A DNA stretch of 5,658 nt from positions 2,465 through 8,122 of the forward strand of contig PKYX01000372.1 in NCBI GenBank assembly GCA_003132825.1, written 5' to 3'. This DNA comes from Acidobacteriaceae bacterium. GTDB taxonomy: Bacteria; Acidobacteriota; Terriglobia; Terriglobales; Acidobacteriaceae. Both the position numbers and the translations under genes were made by a program. The notes beneath the pieces were generated by a model. That model had not been told where the DNA came from. It did not search any database and saw only the letters and a program-made list of their open reading frames with translations. This document shows, piece by piece, positions 1 to 5,658 of this stretch; within the stretch, counting starts at the first letter, position 1; each line of letters opens with the position of its first letter.

Positions 1-1908
1 GCGAAGCTGGCCCACAGCGCGACGCCTGAAGCAGAGACGGAGAGCCAAACCGGGGACGGAGCGGGAACGTTACCGTATATGTCTCCGGAGCAGTTACGAG
101 GCGAACCGGTGGATGAGCGCTCCGATATCTGGGCCGCTGGGACAGTGCTCTACGAAATGGCGACCGGGCGTTCCGCCTTCTATGGGAAGACGGCTACGGC
201 CACTGCAGACGCCATCCTGCACAAGCCGGTGGGTCCGCCGGGCCGCTTGGCCCATGAACTGTCACCACGGTTCGAAGACATCATCCTGAAGTGCCTGGAG
301 AAGGAAGCGGAGAATCGCTACCAGTCAGCCAAGGAACTGGCGGTCGACCTGCGGCGACTGAGTGCGCCAAGGGCCGGCGCGAGGGTTCGAGTCGCCGAAA
401 CGAAGCCTTGGCGAAGGGCTGTACGATCGACGGTCGCGGGCCTAGCCACCCTGCTCATCGTGATTGCCTTGCTGCTTGCCTTCAACGCCGGTGGCTGGCG
501 CGGTCGCTGGTTGGGACGCGGTGGCCAACCGCAGATCAGCTCCCTGGCCGTACTACCCCTGGCCAACCTCTCCCGCGATCCCGAACAAGACTATTTCGCC
601 GATGGCATGACCGAGGCGCTGATTACCGATCTGGCCAAGAGCACCGACCTCCGGGTGATTTCGCGGACGTCTGTGATGCAATACAAGAGAACCGAGAAGA
701 CGCTACCGGAGATTGCGCGCGAGTTGCAGGTGGACGCGGTGGTCGAAGGGTCGGTTGAAAAATCAGGGAACCGGGTGAGAATTACAGCGCAACTGATACG
801 GGCAGCCACCGACCGACACCTGTGGGCGGAGAGCTATGAGCGTGATCTCCAGGATATCCTGGGCCTGCAGAGTGAAGTGGCCCACGCCATCACACAGCAG
901 GTCGAGGGCAGGCTGAGTGAGAAGACCGAAGCAAGCCGCGAAAGTTCCCGCCCCGTCAATCCTGAAGCTTACGAAGATTACCTCAAAGGACGTTATTACT
1001 GGAACAAGCGGGACCGCGCCTCTCTTGAAAAGGCCCTCGCCTACTTCAACGCAGCCATCGCCAAGGATCCGAATTATGCACTGGCCTATGCGGGATTGGC
1101 CGATGTCTATGTTGTTCTCGGTCCTGATTGGGCCGTGGCGCCCAAAAACGTCAATGAACAGGCCAAGAAAGCTGCGCAGAAGGCATTAGAAATCGACGAC
1201 AGCCTGGCGCAAGCGCACACTTCGCTGGCAAGCATTTATCACAACGAGTGGAACTGGCAAGGGGCGGAGCGCGAATTCAGGCGAGCAATCCAGTTGGATC
1301 CGAATTACTCGACCGCACACCAATGGTATTCCATCTTCCTGGCTACCGCCGGTAGATTCGATGAAGCCGTGAAGGAGGCAACGAAAGCGGCAGAGTTAGA
1401 CCCGCTGTCGCTGATTATCAGTGCCAGCTTGGGAAATCGTCTCAACGAGGCGCGACGGTATGAGGACGCCGCCAACCAATGTCGCAAGACTCTCGACATG
1501 GACCAAAATTTCGGGCTCGCACATCTCTGTATTGGCATCTCGACCGTAAATCAAGGCCGCTTCCAGGAGGGCATTCCAGAACTGCAAAAGGCAATCGAAC
1601 TGCTTCCGGGAAGTCCGTATTCTATGGCGCAGCTCGGCGTTGCCTATGCCTTGTCAGGAGACCGTGCACGGGCGCGGAAGGTCCTAGACGAGTTGAAAAA
1701 TCCTTCCCGACCCTATCTTCCCGCCTTCAGCATCGCCATGGTCTATGCCGGATTGGCCGATAAAGAGCAGACCATTTCATGGCTCAAGAAAGGCTACGAA
1801 GAACGAAATGACGACATGGTCTATATGAAGATCGAGCCAGTGTTGGATCCGATGCGCTCCGATCCCCGCTTTCAGGATCTGATCCGCGGCGTAGACTTCC
1901 CCCCCTAG
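1..1908 (+). CDS. Receptor-like Ser/Thr protein kinase with TolB-like domain and TPR array (5' partial)
   Basis: This is the C-terminal 635 residues of a membrane-anchored Hanks-type Ser/Thr kinase; the frame is open to the left edge, so the N-lobe, catalytic loop and DFG are outside the window. What is visible starts in the activation segment. GTLPYMSPEQ (near residue 22) is the P+1 loop with SPE in place of APE, DIWAAGTVLYEM is the subdomain IX Asp region, and the CLEKEAENRY stretch carries the subdomain XI Arg. A basic juxtamembrane stretch and one hydrophobic helix (about residues 142-162) follow, so the kinase is predicted cytoplasmic and the rest periplasmic. Next come a TolB-like/FlgO-like domain (about 179-285, with AVLPLANLS and DYFADGMTEALITDL) and roughly six TPR units (about 340-553, with repeated DPNY turns). 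The C-terminal SDPRFQDLIRG stretch is typical of this family. It probably senses a signal through the periplasmic TolB/TPR part and phosphorylates cytoplasmic targets; neither signal nor target can be read from the sequence. The ATG at 79 is internal to the kinase domain and is not the start. Confidence 0.93.
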   Translation, partial: AKLAHSATPEAETESQTGDGAGTLPYMSPEQLRGEPVDERSDIWAAGTVLYEMATGRSAFYGKTATATADAILHKPVGPPGRLAHELSPRFEDIILKCLEKEAENRYQSAKELAVDLRRLSAPRAGARVRVAETKPWRRAVRSTVAGLATLLIVIALLLAFNAGGWRGRWLGRGGQPQISSLAVLPLANLSRDPEQDYFADGMTEALITDLAKSTDLRVISRTSVMQYKRTEKTLPEIARELQVDAVVEGSVEKSGNRVRITAQLIRAATDRHLWAESYERDLQDILGLQSEVAHAITQQVEGRLSEKTEASRESSRPVNPEAYEDYLKGRYYWNKRDRASLEKALAYFNAAIAKDPNYALAYAGLADVYVVLGPDWAVAPKNVNEQAKKAAQKALEIDDSLAQAHTSLASIYHNEWNWQGAEREFRRAIQLDPNYSTAHQWYSIFLATAGRFDEAVKEATKAAELDPLSLIISASLGNRLNEARRYEDAANQCRKTLDMDQNFGLAHLCIGISTVNQGRFQEGIPELQKAIELLPGSPYSMAQLGVAYALSGDRARARKVLDELKNPSRPYLPAFSIAMVYAGLADKEQTISWLKKGYEERNDDMVYMKIEPVLDPMRSDPRFQDLIRGVDFPP

Positions 1909-1924
1909 CGGGTGCTGAATTCTA

Positions 1925-1953
1925 TTGACAACAAAGGCGTCTGCCCTTATGTT
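1925..1953 (+). promoter_or_regulatory. Sigma70-type promoter for the small-peptide/dehydrogenase unit
   Basis: A perfect -35 hexamer TTGACA (1925-1930) is followed after exactly 17 bases by TATGTT (1948-1953), which matches TATAAT at 4 of 6 positions including T1, A2 and the invariant final T. Transcription would start near 1960, giving a leader of about 45 bases before the ATG at 2005. The promoter starts 16 bases after the kinase stop codon, so the peptide gene has its own promoter and does not depend on read-through. No operator-like inverted repeat was seen around it. Confidence 0.6.
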
Positions 1954-1990
1954 CCACAACACTCTAGGTCCCCGCCTTGAATCCCAGCCT

Positions 1991-1998
1991 TAAGGAGG
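1991..1998 (+). promoter_or_regulatory. Strong Shine-Dalgarno site for the 48-aa peptide
   Basis: TAAGGAGG is an uninterrupted match to the anti-Shine-Dalgarno end of 16S rRNA and lies 6 bases ahead of the ATG at 2005, close to optimal spacing. It is the best ribosome binding site in the window. It is the main evidence that the very short reading frame behind it is a real and well-translated gene. Confidence 0.85.
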
Positions 1999-2004
1999 CA
2001 GTCC

Positions 2005-2151
2005 ATGCCTGCTCAACCGAAAAAAGCGAAAAAGCGCATTAAGAAATTGCAGAAACAACTTCGGCTCATCGCCAAAGAAGCCAAGAAGCTTGACTGCCAC
2101 ATTCGTGATCTGGCCAGGACGGTTGCCAACGGCAACTTCCGCATGCTGTGA
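2005..2151 (+). CDS. 48-aa highly basic coiled-coil peptide, candidate RiPP-like precursor or scaffold
   Basis: No family is recognised. The peptide starts MPAQPKKAKK and ends NGNFRML. It has 15 Lys/Arg against 3 Asp/Glu, so net charge is about +12. Hydrophobic residues I12, L15, L19, I22, A26, L29, I33, L36 and V40 fall on an unbroken 3-4 spacing, so residues 8-40 should form a long amphipathic helix or coiled coil, followed by a short Gly/Asn tail. There is one Cys (C31), one Thr (T39) and no Ser; no signal peptide or Gly-Gly cleavage site is visible. A strong promoter and perfect Shine-Dalgarno precede it, and the SagB-type dehydrogenase begins 31 bases downstream with no terminator between them, so the two are probably co-transcribed. 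It may be the substrate or carrier peptide of that enzyme. Alternatives are a small nucleic-acid-binding protein, a membrane-active peptide, or a partner subunit. That it is a gene is well supported; its role is inference. Confidence 0.75.
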   Translation: MPAQPKKAKKRIKKLQKQLRLIAKEAKKLDCHIRDLARTVANGNFRML

Positions 2152-2172
2152 GGGATCAGATACTTGATTCAT

Positions 2173-2177
2173 GAGGT
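2173..2177 (+). promoter_or_regulatory. Ribosome binding site that places the dehydrogenase start at 2183
   Basis: GAGGT lies 5 bases before the ATG at 2183. The in-frame ATG at 2171, four codons earlier, has only GAGGG at 2150-2154 ahead of it, 16 bases away, which is too far. The site therefore favours 2183 as the start. GAGGG overlaps the stop codon of the small peptide. Confidence 0.55.
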
Positions 2178-2182
2178 CCACG

Positions 2183-3337
2183 ATGGTTCCATCTCCGAGA
2201 CGACTGCGCCGCGCCGCCAGTATCGTCTCCTACTGGCGAGACAGCGAGCTCGTCTTCGAGAACTATCGTACCCACAATCTGATCTCTGCCGATCCCATCG
2301 TGACGGCGCTGCTACACTGCTGCAGCGAGTGGCGGACTCGTGCTCAGGTCTGCTCCCGCATGTCCGAGTTCAAGCCTTCGGGCGTGGGCTCTGCCGTGCG
2401 ACAACTCACGGGGCGAGGGTTCTTGGTCCAGGAGGGCTCAGCCGCGGCGCGTGCCGACCGAAAGCTACAGGAATCGTGGTCGCCGTGGCTTCCGGCTGGC
2501 GGACTGCTTCACTTCTCCGCCAAAGACCTACCGTATGTCTCTGACCTGGGGGAGTCTCGGCGCGCCTTGTTAGTTCGTGCTCGACGTGAAGCTGCACCGC
2601 CTGCAGTGAAACGCTATCCGCGCACTGCTCGTGTACAGCTCCCAAATCCGGATACAAAGGGCGAGTTTCCGCAAGTCCTGCTCGCACGGCGCACTTGGCG
2701 CGAGTTTTCCGAGCGCCACCTAGATCTTGAGGACTTGAGTACATTGCTTTGGCTCACCTGTGGCGTACAGTATTGGGTAAAGTTGCCGGGTTCGATCGGC
2801 CGGGTTGCGCTGAAGACTTCTCCGTCGGCAGGCGCGCGACATCCGTTGGAAGCATACGTGGCGGCTCTGCGCGTGCGCGCTCTGCCGCGCGGCCTATATC
2901 ACTATTCTCCCGATAAACATCGGTTGGAGTTGGTACGAGGAGGCTGCAGCTCGCACCAGTTCGGCAGGTATCTGGCTGGCCAGTCCTGGTATGGCTCCGC
3001 CGGCGCCCTGATGTTCATGACTGCCGTATTCGGGCGCAACCAGTGGAAGTATCCCGATTCAGCCGCCTATCGCACGGTGATTCTAGACGCCGGACATATT
3101 TGCCAGACCTTCTGCCTGACAGCGACATGGCTGGGTCTCGCCCCATTCTGCACCATGGCGCTCGCCGACTCCAAAGTGGAAAAAGCTCTTGGCCTGGACG
3201 GGATTTCCGAGTCGGCGGTCTATGCTGCGGGCGTGGGCACGCGGCCACGGACAAAAGACTGGGCACCCTGGCCTGAGCCTGGCGTTCGCCTATCGAAGAC
3301 TAGGAATCTCCCGGATGGAGGGTCGCGGATGGTCTAA
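2183..3337 (+). CDS. SagB/McbC-type FMN-dependent dehydrogenase (nitroreductase superfamily)
   Basis: This 384-residue cytoplasmic enzyme belongs to the SagB/ThcOx branch of the nitroreductases, FMN enzymes that oxidise azolines to thiazoles or oxazoles in modified ribosomal peptides. Residues about 11-86 resemble the winged-helix N-terminus of full-length members, including a helix-turn-helix-like SAVRQLTGRGFLVQEG. The flavin domain runs from about 160 to 355: RRTWREF (169-175) is the FMN-phosphate Arg motif, SPSAGARHPLEAYV (213-226) is the SagB signature, and GLYHY follows at 237-241. K289-Y290 in the WKYPDSAAYR stretch sits where McbC-type enzymes carry their essential Lys-Tyr pair. ILDAGHICQTFCLTA (299-313) and the GLAP turn complete the fold. 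The length fits a single-domain member. It starts 31 bases after the small peptide gene and probably shares its promoter. No YcaO cyclodehydratase is in view, so the substrate is unknown; an adenylation-independent peptide oxidation is also possible. Family assignment is firm; involvement with the adjacent peptide is inferred. ATG 2171 is an alternative start. Confidence 0.88.
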   Translation: MVPSPRRLRRAASIVSYWRDSELVFENYRTHNLISADPIVTALLHCCSEWRTRAQVCSRMSEFKPSGVGSAVRQLTGRGFLVQEGSAAARADRKLQESWSPWLPAGGLLHFSAKDLPYVSDLGESRRALLVRARREAAPPAVKRYPRTARVQLPNPDTKGEFPQVLLARRTWREFSERHLDLEDLSTLLWLTCGVQYWVKLPGSIGRVALKTSPSAGARHPLEAYVAALRVRALPRGLYHYSPDKHRLELVRGGCSSHQFGRYLAGQSWYGSAGALMFMTAVFGRNQWKYPDSAAYRTVILDAGHICQTFCLTATWLGLAPFCTMALADSKVEKALGLDGISESAVYAAGVGTRPRTKDWAPWPEPGVRLSKTRNLPDGGSRMV

Positions 3338-3535
3338 GGTTGGTCCACTATTTGTGCAAGCAAGTCGGCGCGCTCGAATATCCTGAAAACGGGTTCGAAC
3401 AAATTAGGAAAAATCTTCGATTTCTCGCCAATGGGGAACCGGGAGGCAGCTCTCGTTCAAGTGCTTGCGAATGCGACGAAGATGTTCACCGGGGGATCGG
3501 CTCGTAGGCGGAGCATCGGTTAAAATACTCAGGGC

Positions 3536-3540
3536 AGGAG
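3536..3540 (+). promoter_or_regulatory. Ribosome binding site for the TTG-initiated membrane protein
   Basis: AGGAG lies 10 bases before TTG 3551. An in-frame TAA at 3521-3523 closes the frame upstream and no ATG or GTG lies between them. The first in-frame ATG (3602) has no Shine-Dalgarno sequence and would remove the basic N-terminus and part of the approach to the first membrane helix. A TAAAAT at 3521-3526 could be a -10 box, but no -35 hexamer is recognisable at the right distance. Confidence 0.45.
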
Positions 3541-3550
3541 TGGCAGCGCC

Positions 3551-3898
3551 TTGACTCACGACACCATCACAATCTCGCCGGGCTGGCGCTTTCGGGCCGC
3601 CATGGTGCTGGCCGTGGTTGCGGATGCGCTCCAAATCATTGTTTTCCCCTTGTTCGTCGAAGGGGCTTTGTCGCCCGCTGATGACGTACTCGATTTCGGT
3701 GTTGGCGCGATGATGGTTCACCTTCTTGGTTGGCATTGGGAATTCCTGCCATCGTTTCTTGCCAAACTCGTGCCCGGCGTTGATTTGGTTCCCTTGTGGA
3801 CGCTGGCCGTGGCAAACGTCTATCGGAAATCGAAGCAGATCGCGGTCAATCTCGAAGAAGATCCTCAACCGCACCCGGCTCTAAAAGACTCACAATAA
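3551..3898 (+). CDS. Small integral membrane protein of unknown function (115 aa, TTG start)
   Basis: I do not assign a function. The protein has a short polar N-terminus with WRFR, then a hydrophobic helix (about 16-36, MVLAVVADALQIIVFPLF), a conserved-looking loop EGALSPADDVLD (38-48) with three acidic residues, and a second hydrophobic stretch (about 48-68) with a LLGWHWEFLPSF segment. A third segment, PGVDLVPLWTLAVANVY (75-91), follows, and the tail is charged (RKSKQ, LEEDPQ). Two or three membrane passes in the inner membrane are likely. The spacing of Pro, Asp and Trp around the helices resembles a family of small hypothetical membrane proteins I recall from Proteobacteria and Acidobacteriota, but I cannot name it. 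It lies 213 bases after the dehydrogenase on the same strand; that gap holds no convincing gene and no clear terminator, so co-transcription is possible but the distance is long. The gene converges on the receptor gene 162 bases further on. Confidence 0.75.
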   Translation: MTHDTITISPGWRFRAAMVLAVVADALQIIVFPLFVEGALSPADDVLDFGVGAMMVHLLGWHWEFLPSFLAKLVPGVDLVPLWTLAVANVYRKSKQIAVNLEEDPQPHPALKDSQ

Positions 3899-3975
3899 CA
3901 AATCCCGATTTCACCCAGAAGCCCTTGGTGGGCGAAACTTCACCCATCGCAGTCCGCAGCAGAATGGACGACGAG

Positions 3976-3991
3976 GCAGTTGCGCAACTGC
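3976..3991. repeat. Perfect 16-base palindrome in the convergent intergenic region
   Basis: GCAGTTGCGCAACTGC is its own reverse complement. As RNA it would give a 6-base stem with a GCGC loop. It is followed at 3997-4010 by GCGATC-GA-GATCGC, a second inverted repeat with 6-base arms, and at 4041-4052 by CCGC-TGTT-GCGG. All three lie between the ends of two converging genes. There is no T tract after any of them on either strand, so a classical intrinsic terminator is not supported. A transcript-end hairpin, a protein binding site or chance are all possible. Confidence 0.5.
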
Positions 3992-4060
3992 TGGGCGCGA
4001 TCGAGATCGCACCTGCACCGGCTGAGCCTACTCTGGGAAACCGCTGTTGCGGGGGACCGA

Positions 4061-5658
4061 TCAAGGGGTAGCTGCACGACCGAACCTGTAGGCGACGGTG
4101 ACGCTGGCGTAAGACGGTATGCGCACTCCCACGACTTCTTGGATCTCCGAGGGAAAGAAATTCTCGGTGGTCTGTCCGGTATAACCGCTCGCAATCAGAA
4201 AATTTACGCCGGCATCTAGGCGGCCGTTGAAGAAGGGCCGGACCAGCGCGCCACGAAATTCCTTGACCGGCATTCCAGTGCACTCCAGGTTCAGACTCAA
4301 CGGATCGCATCCCGTGCCCAGCGGCTTCGCGCCCACATATTCAAACTCGCCTTTCGCCTGCAGGCGGAAGGGAAGTTTCTCGGTCGTTCCCAGGAGATCC
4401 AAGATGGTTCGAGGAGCCTCAGGAGTGGGCTCTCCGGAATCCAGATCGCGGGCATCTGCTTTCGAAAAACTCGCCTGCAATGTGCCCAGTCCCAGGTTGC
4501 GGCGTACCGTGACCGTCATGAACCGCAGGCGGCTTGGCCCCTGGTCAAACTGAAGGCCGGTATCCGGATCAATCTTCGCCAGCTCCGCGCTGTTGGTGAC
4601 ATGGCCGAGAGTGAGTCGGATGTCGGTGCGGTGAATCGTCTGGCTGGCGACGAGCTGATAGGAATGGGACGTGGCCACGGGAGTGCCGGGTGCGTTTCCG
4701 GTGCCAATTCTGGGATCTTCGGTGAAGAAGGCCTGGCCGAAGCTGAGTGAAACCAGAGGGACCCACCACGATTCCTTGGGGAGAAACGAAACCGTGGCTT
4801 TCGGTGAGTTCACACCGAGCCACTTCTGAAACGAATTCTGGGAATGAAGCAAGTCCTGGTTGTCGAAGTCGATCTCGTCGCGTCGCCAGCCGAGGTAGTA
4901 GCGGAAATAACCAGCCAGGCCGCCCTCTGCGGCGAGGTAGGGTGCGAGCGATCCTATGGTCACGTTGTTGCCATCGACCGGCGTGAAGGGCCCGTAGGTA
5001 TCGGGCTGGCTTGGGTTGAAGAAGCCATAGTGGTCGAGATCATCGCGTCTGGGTGCTTCGCGCTCGTAGTCTAGCCCGCCCAGCAGCGAGAGATATTCGG
5101 CAAATTTATTGACGTAATTGGCGGTGCCTCCGGCAACCGTGCGGAACTCGCTCTGCCGGATCAGTCCTTGTCCGAAGTCCGAATACAAAGACAGATTGTA
5201 GGTGCGAAAGAAGCCCGAAAGCTGCAGTTGCTGGGTGCTACTGAGCTGCCAGACGTCGTTCAGAGCTGCCAGCCCGGTATGCGTCTGATCCTTTTGCCGG
5301 GGGTCGATGGTGTCGCCGAGATTTGGGACATTCGCATCAAAGGCATTGCTGGCAATGATAGGAACCAGCCCGGGAACGTAGGATTGGCCGTAATATCCGA
5401 TGCCCAGCAGAGTGAGCCGGTGCTCGCCTACATGAAACAACCGTTGACCGTTGAACTTATATTGCTGCCGGTGTTCGAGCCGGTCCAGGAATCCATTTCC
5501 ATACGAACCCTCGAGAGCCAGCCAGGAATCGGGTGTCGGGCTGAACCCCACGGCCAGATCGATGTCCCTATAATCCCCTGTCACTGTAAGGAAGGGATCG
5601 AGACGAGAACGGAGTCCGTAGGTGGCTGCAAGGTTGACGGAATGATTTCCTTCGCGAA
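4061..5658 (-). CDS. TonB-dependent-receptor-like outer-membrane beta-barrel (C-terminal part)
   Basis: The frame runs leftward from the right edge and is open there, so the signal peptide, TonB box and plug are outside the window. The visible 531 residues are a repeating pattern of amphipathic strands and turns without internal helices. Examples are WLALEGSYGNGFLDRLE, HRLTLLGIGYYGQSY, QQLQLSGFFRTYNLSLYSDF and YLSLLGGLDYE, then a segment of the SPKATVSF type with SLSFGQAFFTEDPRIGTG, which resembles the conserved barrel motif of TonB-dependent receptors. The last strand, YASVTVAYRFG, has the aromatic pattern of an outer-membrane C-terminus but is followed by five extra residues. Two Cys (visible residues 450 and 459) could close a disulphide in an extracellular loop. 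Such receptors import siderophores, vitamin B12, metals or glycans with TonB energy; the substrate cannot be told from the barrel. A GTG at 5584 is internal, not the start. It converges on the small membrane protein gene and is probably unrelated to it. A porin-like barrel without a plug is the main alternative. Confidence 0.8.
   Translation of the reverse strand, partial: REGNHSVNLAATYGLRSRLDPFLTVTGDYRDIDLAVGFSPTPDSWLALEGSYGNGFLDRLEHRQQYKFNGQRLFHVGEHRLTLLGIGYYGQSYVPGLVPIIASNAFDANVPNLGDTIDPRQKDQTHTGLAALNDVWQLSSTQQLQLSGFFRTYNLSLYSDFGQGLIRQSEFRTVAGGTANYVNKFAEYLSLLGGLDYEREAPRRDDLDHYGFFNPSQPDTYGPFTPVDGNNVTIGSLAPYLAAEGGLAGYFRYYLGWRRDEIDFDNQDLLHSQNSFQKWLGVNSPKATVSFLPKESWWVPLVSLSFGQAFFTEDPRIGTGNAPGTPVATSHSYQLVASQTIHRTDIRLTLGHVTNSAELAKIDPDTGLQFDQGPSRLRFMTVTVRRNLGLGTLQASFSKADARDLDSGEPTPEAPRTILDLLGTTEKLPFRLQAKGEFEYVGAKPLGTGCDPLSLNLECTGMPVKEFRGALVRPFFNGRLDAGVNFLIASGYTGQTTENFFPSEIQEVVGVRIPSYASVTVAYRFGRAATP

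Noticed and set aside
2164..2544. A 126-codon plus-strand frame overlapping the start of the dehydrogenase gene
   Set aside because: It starts at TTG in another frame inside the clear SagB-type gene and its Arg-rich product looks like an out-of-frame reading.
3411..3423. AAATC-TTC-GATTT inverted repeat as a terminator behind the dehydrogenase
   Set aside because: Only five AT-rich pairs with no GC stem and no T tract; too weak for an intrinsic terminator.
3431..3523. A 30-codon plus-strand frame starting at ATG 3431 in the gap after the dehydrogenase
   Set aside because: No Shine-Dalgarno sequence, no composition or motif suggesting a real peptide, and no link to other signals.
3404..3874. 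A 156-codon minus-strand frame covering the small membrane protein gene
   Set aside because: It overlaps the plus-strand membrane protein gene, has no ribosome binding site, and its product has no domain-like pattern; it is an antisense shadow.
3910..3946. Direct repeat TTCACCCA at 3910-3917 and 3939-3946
   Set aside because: Two copies of eight bases with one 21-base spacer are expected by chance; no CRISPR-like or iteron-like series is present.
4041..4052. CCGC-TGTT-GCGG as an intrinsic terminator of the receptor gene on the minus strand
   Set aside because: The stem has only four pairs and only three T residues follow on the minus strand.
1..5658. tRNA, rRNA, CRISPR array, insertion sequence or integrase remnants
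   Set aside because: Read for on both strands; no cloverleaf, regularly spaced repeats, transposase motif or terminal inverted repeats were seen.

Overview
The window looks like chromosomal DNA of a Gram-negative, fairly GC-rich bacterium, most likely an Acidobacteriota (Koribacter/Solibacter-like). The main reason is the first gene: a Ser/Thr protein kinase fused to a transmembrane helix, a TolB-like domain and a TPR array, an architecture that is strongly expanded in that phylum. A large outer-membrane TonB-receptor-type barrel at the other end fits. The phylum call is an inference from protein architecture, not from a marker gene.

Layout: (1) 1-1908 (+): the 3' part of the receptor-like kinase gene, cut by the left edge inside the activation segment. 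(2) 1909-2004: a short intergenic region with a good sigma70-type promoter (TTGACA, 17 bases, TATGTT) and a perfect Shine-Dalgarno sequence. (3) 2005-2151 (+): a 48-residue, very basic peptide with a strict 3-4 heptad pattern. (4) 2183-3337 (+): a SagB/McbC-type FMN dehydrogenase of the nitroreductase superfamily with a winged-helix-like N-terminus and the Lys-Tyr pair typical of azoline oxidases. (5) 3338-3550: 213 bases with no convincing gene. (6) 3551-3898 (+): a small integral membrane protein of unknown function, starting at TTG. (7) 3899-4060: a convergent intergenic region holding a perfect 16-base palindrome. (8) 4061-5658 (-): the C-terminal part of a TonB-dependent-receptor-like beta-barrel, whose 5' end lies beyond the right edge.

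The part most worth a second look is the pair at 2005-3337. A strongly expressed small cationic coiled-coil peptide sits 31 bases ahead of a SagB-type dehydrogenase, with no YcaO cyclodehydratase in view. SagB enzymes oxidise azolines in ribosomally made, thiazole/oxazole-modified peptides, so the 48-residue peptide is a candidate substrate or scaffold of a minimal peptide-modification system. That pairing rests on gene order, spacing and a shared promoter; it is a hypothesis. The kinase and the outer-membrane receptor are probably independent neighbours.
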